Of a stretch of DNA of 12,571 bases, positions 6,927 through 12,571 are shown in pieces. The DNA comes from JBBUX01 sp037445775 (lineage in GTDB: Bacteria > Actinomycetota > Coriobacteriia > Anaerosomatales > PHET01). The notes under the pieces were generated by a model. That model did no database searches. It was given only the letters and a program-made list of their open reading frames with translations, and was not told the DNA's origin. Within the stretch, counting starts at the first letter, position 1; every line of letters starts with the position of its first letter. The position numbers and the translations under genes were made by a program. The stretch lies in NCBI GenBank assembly GCA_037445775.1, contig JBBIJX010000047.1:1-12571 (forward strand), in the 5' to 3' direction.

Positions 6927-7834
6927 TGTCCCCGGACACACAGACGAACATCGTCATCACGGACAAGGCGCACGGATTGCCGTTCAGCAAGGGACTGCTC
7001 GCGCAGTCGGTCATGGCGACGGGGCTCTCTCCGCGTCGCGCCTACGAGATCGCCGCGAGCATCCAGGACGATCTGCACGCCCGTGGCGAGCTCAGCCTCA
7101 CGAGCGACCGCTTGCGCGAGATCGCGACTGGGTGTCTGTCTGAGATCGCCGGCGCCGAGTTCGCCGAACGCTACGTCATGCTCCGCGATGTCTCGCGGCT
7201 TGACCGGCCGCTCATCGTGCTCATAGGTGGGACAACGGGCGTGGGCAAGTCCACGATCGCCACCGAGGTCGCACACCGGCTCGGCATCACGCGTATCTCC
7301 TCGACGGATTCCATTCGCGAAGTGATGCGTGGTATATTCTCGCAGGACCTCATGCCCGCGATCTATGAGAGCGCGTTCAACGCGTGGAAGGGCCTGAGGG
7401 TGCCGGTGCCGGAAGGCGCCAATCCCGTCATCGTCGGCTTTCGCGAGCAGACCGCGGTCGTGACCTCCGGAGTGAAGTCGCTCATCGACCGCGCGGTGCT
7501 CGAGGGGAACTCGATGGTGGTTGAGGGGATCCACCTCGTTCCGGGATATCTTGACCCCCGCGAGTTCGAGAACGCTCGGGTCGTGCAGCTCGTCATCGGA
7601 GTCGACGACGAACGGTCCCACTTGAGCCACTTCTACATTCGCGAGGTGCAGACGGAGGGGTCTCGTCCGCTTGAAAGGTATCGCTCGGGGTTCGAGAGCA
7701 TCCGAACGCTGGGCGCGTACATAGAACAGATGGCGCGGGAGCACGACATACCGGTCGTCTACAGCCACCAGCTAGACCGCACGGTGGCCGACGTGCTGGA
7801 GCGGGTGGTGGCGGCCGCGATCGACCCCGCGTGA
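6926..7834 (+). CDS. pgk2: 2-phosphoglycerate kinase with N-terminal ATP-cone
   Basis: By homology to the methanogen enzyme, phosphorylates 2-phosphoglycerate with ATP to 2,3-diphosphoglycerate, the substrate of the preceding gene product. The 302-residue product matches the family length of about 300. Residues 8-90 form an ATP-cone-like regulatory domain (GLPFSKG at 17-23). The kinase domain has Walker A GGTTGVGKST at 101-110 with Lys108, SSTDSIREVMR at 125-135, and VVEGIHLVPG at 198-207. The ATG shares one base with the cpgS stop (TGATG) and has AAGGGAGG 6 nt upstream. GTG 6923 is possible but too close to that site. The order synthetase-then-kinase with overlapping ends implies equimolar production for one pathway. 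The ATP-cone suggests nucleotide sensing, so cDPG synthesis may respond to adenylate state. No catalytic motif appears lost. Confidence 0.92.
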   Translation: MSPDTQTNIVITDKAHGLPFSKGLLAQSVMATGLSPRRAYEIAASIQDDLHARGELSLTSDRLREIATGCLSEIAGAEFAERYVMLRDVSRLDRPLIVLIGGTTGVGKSTIATEVAHRLGITRISSTDSIREVMRGIFSQDLMPAIYESAFNAWKGLRVPVPEGANPVIVGFREQTAVVTSGVKSLIDRAVLEGNSMVVEGIHLVPGYLDPREFENARVVQLVIGVDDERSHLSHFYIREVQTEGSRPLERYRSGFESIRTLGAYIEQMAREHDIPVVYSHQLDRTVADVLERVVAAAIDPA

Positions 7835-7843
7835 GAGAGGCAT

Positions 7844-7862
7844 CGCCGGCCATCCGCCGGCG
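7844..7862 (+). other. Hairpin just upstream of the transaldolase ribosome binding site
   Basis: CGCCGGC (7844-7850) and GCCGGCG (7856-7862) pair perfectly (7 bp, 5-nt loop), filling the 46-nt gap between pgk2 and the transaldolase gene. No T-tract follows. It ends 2 nt before the purine-rich ribosome binding region, so it might affect translation or mark a processing site. Confidence 0.4.
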
Positions 7863-7880
7863 GAGAGGAAGGGACGGCGC

Positions 7881-8543
7881 GTGAAGTTCTTCTTGGACAC
7901 AGCGGACATCGCCGAGATCGAGGAAGCCGCAAGCTGGGGCGTCCTCGCGGGGGTGACCACGAACCCGACGCTGTACGCCCGGGTCGGAGGTCGGCTCGCC
8001 GACTTCCACGACCACCTGAAGCGGATCTGCGAGATCGTGGACGGCCCGGTCAGCGGGGAGACTGTGGGACTGCAGCGAGACGAGATCGTGCGCGAAGGCG
8101 AGGAACTCGCTGCGCTGGCGCCGAACCTCATAGTCAAGGTGCCGACGATGCCTGAGGGGCTCGCGGCGACCAAGGTGCTGTCTGCCAAGGGGATCAAGGT
8201 GAACATGACGCTGTGCTTCACCGTCCCGCAGGCGATGCTCGCCGCGCGATCCGGGGCCGCCTACATCTCGCCGTTCGTGGGGCGCTTCGACGACATCAGC
8301 GAGGACGGCATCGCCCAGCTCGGCGATGTGGTCACGGCGGTCTCGAACTACGACTTCGGACACGACGTCGAGGTGATCGCGGCCTCGATCCGTTCCGCTA
8401 ACCACGTCACGCAGGCGGCGCTGATAGGCGCCGACATCGCGACCGTGCCGTTCGGTGTGCTCAGGAACCTCGTCAAGCATCCTCTGACCGACAGAGGCCT
8501 GGAGTCGTTCCTGGCTGACTGGGAGAAAGTGAAGAACGCATGA
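7881..8543 (+). CDS. tal: Transaldolase, small TalC/MipB-type
   Basis: Transfers a dihydroxyacetone unit between sugar phosphates in the non-oxidative pentose phosphate pathway. The 220-residue product fits the compact subfamily that also includes fructose-6-phosphate aldolase. DTAD (6-9) and TTNPT (26-30) open the barrel. Lys86 in IVKVP is the Schiff-base lysine. Glu60 (VSGE) and Phe132 (SPFVGR) match true transaldolases; the aldolase FsaA has Gln and Tyr there. The start is GTG, supported by GGAAGGGA upstream and by the family-typical MKFFLDTAD. The stop overlaps the rho start as ATGA. It is 46 nt after pgk2, likely in the same transcript, and belongs to central carbon metabolism like the 2-phosphoglycerate it sits beside. 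Confidence 0.95.
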   Translation: MKFFLDTADIAEIEEAASWGVLAGVTTNPTLYARVGGRLADFHDHLKRICEIVDGPVSGETVGLQRDEIVREGEELAALAPNLIVKVPTMPEGLAATKVLSAKGIKVNMTLCFTVPQAMLAARSGAAYISPFVGRFDDISEDGIAQLGDVVTAVSNYDFGHDVEVIAASIRSANHVTQAALIGADIATVPFGVLRNLVKHPLTDRGLESFLADWEKVKNA

Positions 8544-9889
8544 GTGCACGTCCTCGCAAGCGCGGCCGTCGCGGAAGCGGCGGTGGGGGCCAGGAGCCGA
8601 CCAAGCCGAGCGTGACCCGCGAGCAGCTCACGGAGCTTACCGTCGCGCAGCTGCGCGAGATGGCAGCCGGCCTGGAGATAGACACGAAGGCGCTCAAGAA
8701 GAAGGACGAGATCATCGACGCCGTGCTCGCCGCCAAGGTGCGCGCCGAGGGTTTCGTCGAGATCTCCGGGATCCTGGACGTGCTCCCCGAAGGCTATGGG
8801 TTCGTGCGGACGAGCGGCTACCTGCCGGGTGATTCCGACGTCTACGTATCGATGTCGGCGGTCCGGCGCAATGAGCTCCGGCGCGGCGACCTCATCAAAG
8901 GCCAGGTGCGTCCGCCTCGTGACAACGAGAAGTACGCGGCGCTCCAGCGCCTCGACGCGATCAACGGCAACGACCCGGACGCGAACCGGGGCCGGCCGCG
9001 GTTCAGTGACCTCACCCCGGTCTACCCTGACGAGCGTCTGCGCATGGAGCACGGCCCGCAGTTCATGACCGCGCGCACCATCGATCTCGTCGCGCCGATC
9101 GGCAAGGGCCAGCGAGGCCTCATCGTGTCGCCGCCAAAGGCCGGCAAGACGACGGTCCTCAAGGACATCGCCGCGTCGATCACGGCGAACAACCCCGAGG
9201 TCTACCTCATGTGCCTGCTCGTCGACGAGCGGCCAGAGGAAGTCACCGACATGGAGCGCTCGATCCACGGAGAGGTCATCTCGTCGACGTTCGACATGCC
9301 CTCAGACCAGCACATCCAAGTCGCCGAGCTCACGATGGAGCGCGCCAAGCGCCTCGTCGAGAGCGGCCGGGACGTCGTCATCCTGCTCGACTCGATCACG
9401 CGCCTCGCGCGGGCCTACAACCTGGCGACGCCTGCATCGGGACGCATCTTGTCAGGTGGCGTCGACTCCCAGGCGCTCTACCCGCCCAAGAAGTTCTTCG
9501 GTGCCGCGCGCAACATCGAGCACGGCGGCTCGCTCACCATCCTCGCGACGGCGCTCGTCGACACCGGCTCCAAGATGGATGAGGTCATCTTCGAGGAGTT
9601 CAAGGGCACCGGTAACCTCGAGCTGCGTCTCGACCGCGGCCTCGCCGACCGCCGCATCTTCCCCGCGATCGACGTCATCACCTCCGGCACCCGCAAGGAG
9701 GAGCTCTTGCTCGATCCGCAGGAGGCGCCGTTCGTCTGGGGCGTGCGCCGCATATTGCATGGCATTGACAACCCCGAGCGGGCGATGGACATGCTCATCA
9801 AGGGGCTCAAGCAGACCCAGAGCAACATGGAGTTCCTCGCCAAGATGGCGCGCAAGGCGGGCGAGACGCGAAACGGGATCGACCTGTAG
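8540..9889 (+). CDS. rho: Transcription termination factor Rho
   Basis: Hexameric RNA helicase that ends transcription. The 449-residue product has a short basic Gly-rich N-terminus (residues 3-17) and a Rho_N helical domain near 25-66. An RNA-binding cold-shock domain near 70-145 contains GYGFVR at 85-90. The ATPase has Walker A PPKAGKTT (198-205), DERPEEVTDM (229-238), Walker B VVILLDS (279-285), the Q-loop (GGVDSQAL, 306-313) and the R-loop (EEFKGTGN, 352-359). It lacks the long Arg-rich insertion of mycobacterial Rho and is near the 419 residues of the E. coli protein. Start ATG overlaps the transaldolase stop, so its expression is tied to the upstream block. A strong hairpin terminator follows. 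Confidence 0.98.
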   Translation: MSARPRKRGRRGSGGGGQEPTKPSVTREQLTELTVAQLREMAAGLEIDTKALKKKDEIIDAVLAAKVRAEGFVEISGILDVLPEGYGFVRTSGYLPGDSDVYVSMSAVRRNELRRGDLIKGQVRPPRDNEKYAALQRLDAINGNDPDANRGRPRFSDLTPVYPDERLRMEHGPQFMTARTIDLVAPIGKGQRGLIVSPPKAGKTTVLKDIAASITANNPEVYLMCLLVDERPEEVTDMERSIHGEVISSTFDMPSDQHIQVAELTMERAKRLVESGRDVVILLDSITRLARAYNLATPASGRILSGGVDSQALYPPKKFFGAARNIEHGGSLTILATALVDTGSKMDEVIFEEFKGTGNLELRLDRGLADRRIFPAIDVITSGTRKEELLLDPQEAPFVWGVRRILHGIDNPERAMDMLIKGLKQTQSNMEFLAKMARKAGETRNGIDL

Positions 9890-9937
9890 GGGGTCGCGGG
9901 GCCCGAGGGGGTCCGGCGCTCAGACAGTCCTCGCGTC

Positions 9938-9970
9938 GAAGGGCCGCCCGCCGGGGCGGCCCTTCTTGCT
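9938..9970 (+). terminator. Intrinsic terminator after rho
   Basis: GAAGGGCCGCCC (9938-9949) and GGGCGGCCCTTC (9954-9965) form a perfect 12-bp stem with a 4-nt GCCG loop, followed by TTGCT (TTCTTGCT including the stem end). It separates convergent rho and the minus-strand lipoprotein gene and may stop transcription from both sides, although only the plus side has even a short T-run. Confidence 0.82.
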
Positions 9971-10012
9971 GCGGAACTCGCGGCGGACCCCCTCGGACCC
10001 CACCGCTACGCT

Positions 10013-10034
10013 CGGCTCGATACCGCCCGAGCCG
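10013..10034 (-). terminator. Hairpin after the GerMN lipoprotein gene, weak terminator candidate
   Basis: CGGCTCG (10013-10019) and CGAGCCG (10028-10034) form a 7-bp stem with an 8-nt loop, starting 8 nt past the lipoprotein stop codon on the minus strand. No T-tract follows on that strand, so it may only protect the 3' end, with real termination at 9938-9965. Confidence 0.4.
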
Positions 10035-10041
10035 CGCGCGA

Positions 10042-10908
10042 CTACTTCATCAGCCTCACCGGGATCTCGATCACGTTCGTTTGGCTGCCGTCCTTGGGTG
10101 AAAGCGCGAATGCGATGATCGTGCCGGTGGCCTCAGACGCCGGAGCGTCGAACGTGATCTGCGTGCTCCACGTCCCGCGTGTGCCCGTGCCGCTCGTCGC
10201 TGTGACGGTGCGCTCGGAGAGTACGCTCCCGTCCGGGCCGGTGAGCTGGACCTGGTGCGTGGCTTCGAACACGTTGGAGCTGCCCGACACATCGACGGCG
10301 CTTGAGATCCTGTCGCCGGGCGCCGGTGTCTCCACCAGTATCGGGGGCAGCTGTCCTTCGAAGTCGGCTCGATCGACCGGCGGGTCTACGATGATCCCCT
10401 CGCCGCCGATCGCCTCGGTGGGCTCGCCATCGAGCTTGAACGCGACCGTTTCCACCTCGTTGAACTGGGTGAGCGTGCAGACCACCTGAGCCACGCGCAG
10501 CAGCATCGAGAGGGATCCGCCACCTGACTCGAACTCCCGACTCAGGTCGACGGTGGCGACACCCTCGTCGATCTCTACGCCGTTGAGTTGCGTTCCCACC
10601 GGGACGGTGGTCGACAGGCCCCATGCCTTCTCGGGTCCGGTGGGACCGGCGAGCAGCTCCTCGACCGCGTAGCGCGCGACTTCGACGTGGTCGTCCGTGT
10701 GAGGCAGCTGTCGCCCAGCGACCCCGACGTACTCGCCGCGCACCAAGTAGACCCGCACGTCGGTCGATTGCAGCAGCTCCGGTGCCTGCGTGGGCGTCGC
10801 AGCCGTTTCCGGACCGGTCGGTGGTGCTGGTGCCGGCCTGCAGCCGGACACCGCTGAACCCACCAGCACGAAGACGAGCGCGAGCGTCAGTCCCCTGCGT
10901 GCATCCAT
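10042..10908 (-). CDS. GerMN-Gmad2 domain lipoprotein
   Basis: A 288-residue predicted lipoprotein on the outer face of the membrane. A basic start (MDARRG) and a hydrophobic stretch lead to the lipobox V20-S21-G22-C23, followed by a Pro/Thr-rich linker (24-48). A GerMN domain spans about 50-161 (VRVYLVRGEY at the start, VATVDLSREF at 117-126). A Gmad2 Ig-like domain spans about 190-286 (ETPAPGDRI, then GTWSTQITF). These domains occur together in spore-germination-associated proteins and also in cell-envelope lipoproteins of non-sporulating actinobacteria, such as LpqB relatives, so germination is not implied. The start at 10908 is chosen because it places the signal peptide at the N-terminus and has AGGTGA 4 nt upstream; the frame stays open to an ATG at 11061, which would bury the signal. 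It is convergent with rho and divergent from rpmE. Exact function unknown. Confidence 0.88.
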   Translation of the reverse strand: MDARRGLTLALVFVLVGSAVSGCRPAPAPPTGPETAATPTQAPELLQSTDVRVYLVRGEYVGVAGRQLPHTDDHVEVARYAVEELLAGPTGPEKAWGLSTTVPVGTQLNGVEIDEGVATVDLSREFESGGGSLSMLLRVAQVVCTLTQFNEVETVAFKLDGEPTEAIGGEGIIVDPPVDRADFEGQLPPILVETPAPGDRISSAVDVSGSSNVFEATHQVQLTGPDGSVLSERTVTATSGTGTRGTWSTQITFDAPASEATGTIIAFALSPKDGSQTNVIEIPVRLMK

Positions 10909-11075
10909 GATGTCACCTGCCCTCCGTACGTATGCGTACCCGCGCGTTGGCCGGCCGGTGGTGCGCATCGCCAAAGCGACACTCAGGTGTTGCCTGCTCG
11001 GCACCACGAGTCTTCGACGAGCGACTCCGAGTGCGGGGAGCAGGCCGCGCCGCCGCGCCATCTTGCAGGAGCGCG

Positions 11076-11104
11076 TTGCCGTGGTATCGCCACGGTGCTA
11101 GACT
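11076..11104 (+). promoter_or_regulatory. Probable sigma-70 promoter of rpmE with a spacer inverted repeat
   Basis: TTGCCG (11076-11081, four of six) and TAGACT (11099-11104, four of six) are separated by the ideal 17 nt and would start transcription near 11111, about 50 nt before rpmE. Across the -35 end and the spacer, CCGTGG (11079-11084) and CCACGG (11090-11095) form a perfect 6-bp inverted repeat with a 5-nt centre. That is a plausible operator, though no known regulator's site is recognised. Confidence 0.55.
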
Positions 11105-11122
11105 ACTCGGGCTGTCCTCATG

Positions 11123-11155
11123 CTTTGGTCGGAAACCAAGGCGCTATAGGAGGTG
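11123..11155 (+). promoter_or_regulatory. rpmE leader hairpin next to the ribosome binding site (candidate L31 leader)
   Basis: CTTTGGT (11123-11129) and ACCAAGG (11135-11141) pair over 7 bp, with one G-U pair and a 5-nt CGGAA loop. The strong ribosome binding site AGGAGGTG (11148-11155) follows after 6 nt. Several families of L31 leader RNAs, including actinobacterial and coriobacterial ones, have been described as autoregulatory candidates. Whether this hairpin belongs to one needs a covariance search. Confidence 0.45.
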
Positions 11156-11162
11156 TGTGTAC

Positions 11163-11642
11163 GTGAAGCAGGAGATTCACCCCGGCTACGAGACGACGAC
11201 GATCGTCTGTTCGTGCGGGAGCCGATTCGAGACCCGGTCGACCGCCGGCGGCGAGCTGCACATCGAACTGTGCAACAAGTGCCATCCGTTCTTCACCGGC
11301 CAGCAGAAGTTCGTCGACACCGGTGGGCGTGTCCAGCGCTTCAGCGACAAGTTCGGCTCGGCTGCCGCCGCGGTGCTCGAGAAGGAGGCCGCCGAGAAGG
11401 AGGCCCGCCGCAAGGCCGCCGAGGAGGCTGCCATCGCCGCTCGCCAGGAGCGCGAGGCCAAGGCCGCCGAGAAGGCCGCCAAGGCCGCGAAGTTCGAGGT
11501 CAAGAGCGCCAAGGAGTCCGGCGACGCCGAAGCTGAGCCCGACGCTGACGCTGGTGCCGAGGCAGGCTCGGCAGACGTCGAGCCCGCCGAGTCACCTGAG
11601 ACCGTCGAGGCCGAGCCCGCCGCCGAGGAGAGCTCGGAGTAG
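11163..11642 (+). CDS. rpmE: Large-subunit ribosomal protein L31 (zinc form) with long C-terminal extension
   Basis: Ribosomal protein of the 50S subunit. Residues 1-66 are a normal L31: IHPGY near the start, then C16-x-C18 and C37-x2-C40, the four zinc ligands of the C+ type. PFFTGQQKFVDTGGRVQRF fills the end of the core. The product is 159 residues, whereas L31 is usually about 70. Residues 67-117 are an Ala/Glu/Lys-rich stretch, likely a long helix or coiled coil. Residues 118-159 contain 16 acidic and no basic residues. The frame and composition run through without interruption, and a terminator follows, so the tail is genuine coding sequence rather than a fusion artefact. The start is GTG at 11163, 7 nt after AGGAGGTG; upstream open frame is discarded. 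It has its own promoter and structured leader. The tail's role is unknown. Confidence 0.94.
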   Translation: MKQEIHPGYETTTIVCSCGSRFETRSTAGGELHIELCNKCHPFFTGQQKFVDTGGRVQRFSDKFGSAAAAVLEKEAAEKEARRKAAEEAAIAARQEREAKAAEKAAKAAKFEVKSAKESGDAEAEPDADAGAEAGSADVEPAESPETVEAEPAAEESSE

Positions 11643-11673
11643 CAGGCCTCGCCGTCGCTAGCACTGGAAGAAG

Positions 11674-11704
11674 GGGGAGGCGTCGTCGCGCCTCCCCGTT
11701 TCAT
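11674..11704 (+). terminator. Intrinsic terminator after rpmE
   Basis: GGGGAGGCG (11674-11682) and CGCCTCCCC (11689-11697) form a perfect 9-bp stem with a 6-nt TCGTCG loop, followed by GTTTCATT. It lies 31 nt past the rpmE stop and separates rpmE from thyX. Confidence 0.8.
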
Positions 11705-11736
11705 TCACCCGGGCGCGTGGTGCTGAAGGGAATGAG

Positions 11737-12426
11737 ATGGACGTTCGACTGTTGAGCCACACACCCGAGCCCGAGCGCGCGATAGCCGTCGCCGCGCGGC
11801 TCTGCTACGCGCCGGTCGGGGCCGCTGAACTCATGGATGGCATGGACTGTGCCGCTGTACTCAGCGTGCTGTCGACGATCATGGAGAGCGGTCACCTGTC
11901 CACACTCGAGCACGCGAGTTACACGTTCGCGATCGACGGCGTGAGCAGGGCGATGACCCACCAGCTCGTCCGCCATCGGCTCGCGAGCTACAACCAGCAG
12001 TCACAGCGCTACGTCTCATTTGGCGAAGAGCCGGAGTTCATCATCCCGCCTCAGGTGCAGGCCGACCCGGCGGCGAGGCAGCGTTTCGATGAGGCTACCG
12101 CCGCGGCATACCGGTCGTATCAGGAGTTGATCGACGCGGGGGTCGACGCAGAGGACGCGCGCTACGTGCTGCCAAACGCGGTCGAGACGAAGATCGTTGT
12201 CACGATGAACGCTCGCGAGCTGCTGCACTTCTTCGAGTTGAGGTGCTGCCGGCGCGCGCAGTGGGAGATCCGCGCTGTGGCGCTGCGCATGCTCGAGCTG
12301 GCGGAGCCCACGGCGCCCTTCGTCTTCCGCGATGCCGGCGCGTCGTGCCGGCGCGGACCGTGCAGTGAGGGCAAGATGACCTGCGGCGACCCGTACCCGC
12401 GGGCGTCGAAACGGGGTGGCTCGTGA
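11737..12426 (+). CDS. thyX: Flavin-dependent thymidylate synthase
   Basis: Makes dTMP from dUMP using FAD, NADPH and methylenetetrahydrofolate; folate leaves as tetrahydrofolate, so the cell need not couple this step to dihydrofolate reductase. The 229-residue product has the ThyX signature RHR-x7-S (RHR at 79-81, Ser89) within VRHRLASYNQQSQRY. Conserved RYVLP is at 142-146 and NARELLHFFELR with AQWEIR at 158-179. A C-terminal Cys group (C204, C209, C216) lies in a segment also seen in other long ThyX proteins and may be structural. The start ATG has GAAGGGA 5 nt upstream. The stop overlaps the next gene's GTG start by GTGA, so the two are co-translated. Confidence 0.96.
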   Translation: MDVRLLSHTPEPERAIAVAARLCYAPVGAAELMDGMDCAAVLSVLSTIMESGHLSTLEHASYTFAIDGVSRAMTHQLVRHRLASYNQQSQRYVSFGEEPEFIIPPQVQADPAARQRFDEATAAAYRSYQELIDAGVDAEDARYVLPNAVETKIVVTMNARELLHFFELRCCRRAQWEIRAVALRMLELAEPTAPFVFRDAGASCRRGPCSEGKMTCGDPYPRASKRGGS

Positions 12427-12571
12427 GCGATCAGGCCGTTACGGTGGAGCGCGTCGAGGCGCCGGTGAAGCCCACGCACATCGGGGGACAGGCGGTCCTC
12501 GAGGGCATCATGATGCGCGGCAGGTACAACTGGGCCGTAGCCGTCAGGACGCCGGACGGCGAGATCTACAC
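12423..12571 (+). CDS. DUF1385 (YqhQ-like) membrane protein, partial (N-terminus only)
   Basis: The first 49 codons are seen before the right edge. IGGQAVLEGIMMRG (residues 21-34) followed by a WAVAVRTPDGEI stretch is the conserved N-terminus of DUF1385 family proteins. These are predicted multi-pass membrane proteins of unknown function, often located just before prfA and prmC. The start is GTG overlapping the thyX stop, with GGGGTGG upstream. Membrane segments would lie beyond the window. Confidence 0.88.
   Translation, partial: MSDQAVTVERVEAPVKPTHIGGQAVLEGIMMRGRYNWAVAVRTPDGEIY

Noticed and set aside
5913..6941. Long minus-strand open frame (342 codons) across cpgS
   Set aside because: Shadow of the cpgS frame; composition is typical of antisense reading and no start context or motif supports it.
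7333..7338. TATATT inside pgk2 as an internal promoter
   Set aside because: No -35 element at a usable distance, and the bases encode conserved kinase residues.
7593..8549. Minus-strand open frame (318 codons) across pgk2 and transaldolase
   Set aside because: It spans two genes with clear plus-strand motifs and has no coherent domain.
10926..10939. GTACG-TATG-CGTAC inverted repeat upstream of the lipoprotein gene as an operator
   Set aside because: Only 5 bp per arm and no promoter could be placed beside it.
10932..11162. N-terminal extension of the rpmE frame
   Set aside because: It would cross the promoter and the ribosome binding site; the L31 family starts at KQEIHPGY.
1..12571. Mobile element, CRISPR array, tRNA or rRNA
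   Set aside because: No transposase or integrase reading frame, no spaced repeat array and no cloverleaf or rRNA sequence was seen on either strand.

Overview
The window is GC-rich bacterial chromosome with strong G/C bias at third codon positions. Gene content and order point to a deep-branching actinobacterium. Nearest in style are Coriobacteriia-type lineages: hom-thrB, rho, rpmE, thyX and a DUF1385 gene lie in one neighbourhood, and the classical actinobacterial order hom-thrC-thrB-rho-rpmE-prfA is recognisable but interrupted. The lineage is an inference from gene order and protein style; there is no rRNA here to settle it.

Layout. (1) Positions 1-1145, minus strand: the N-terminal 381 residues of a secreted protein with a signal peptide and at least three tandem HYR (Ig-like) repeats, running off the left edge. 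(2) 1347-3560, plus strand: hom and thrB, two steps of threonine biosynthesis, 6 nt apart; thrC is absent here. (3) 3696-8543: a tightly packed block holding a membrane-anchored SppA-type protease, a calcineurin-like metallophosphoesterase, cyclic 2,3-diphosphoglycerate synthetase (cpgS), 2-phosphoglycerate kinase (pgk2) and a small transaldolase. (4) 8540-9889: rho, overlapping the transaldolase by ATGA and followed by a strong hairpin terminator. (5) 10042-10908, minus strand: a GerMN-Gmad2 lipoprotein, convergent with rho. (6) 11163-11642: rpmE (L31) with its own promoter, a structured leader and an unusual 90-residue C-terminal tail, closed by a terminator. (7) 11737 to the right edge: thyX overlapping the start of a DUF1385 gene.

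The most notable content is the pgk2-cpgS pair. In methanogenic archaea these two enzymes convert 2-phosphoglycerate to 2,3-diphosphoglycerate and then to cyclic 2,3-diphosphoglycerate (cDPG), a compatible solute and phosphate/energy store. Here both are intact and translationally coupled, and they are preceded by a metallophosphoesterase that overlaps cpgS. That phosphoesterase is a candidate for the turnover step. The cassette sits inside a housekeeping block between thrB and rho, so it is likely vertically kept rather than on a mobile element. No insertion sequence, tRNA, rRNA, integrase or CRISPR array is visible, and no stretch longer than about 300 bases lacks a gene.
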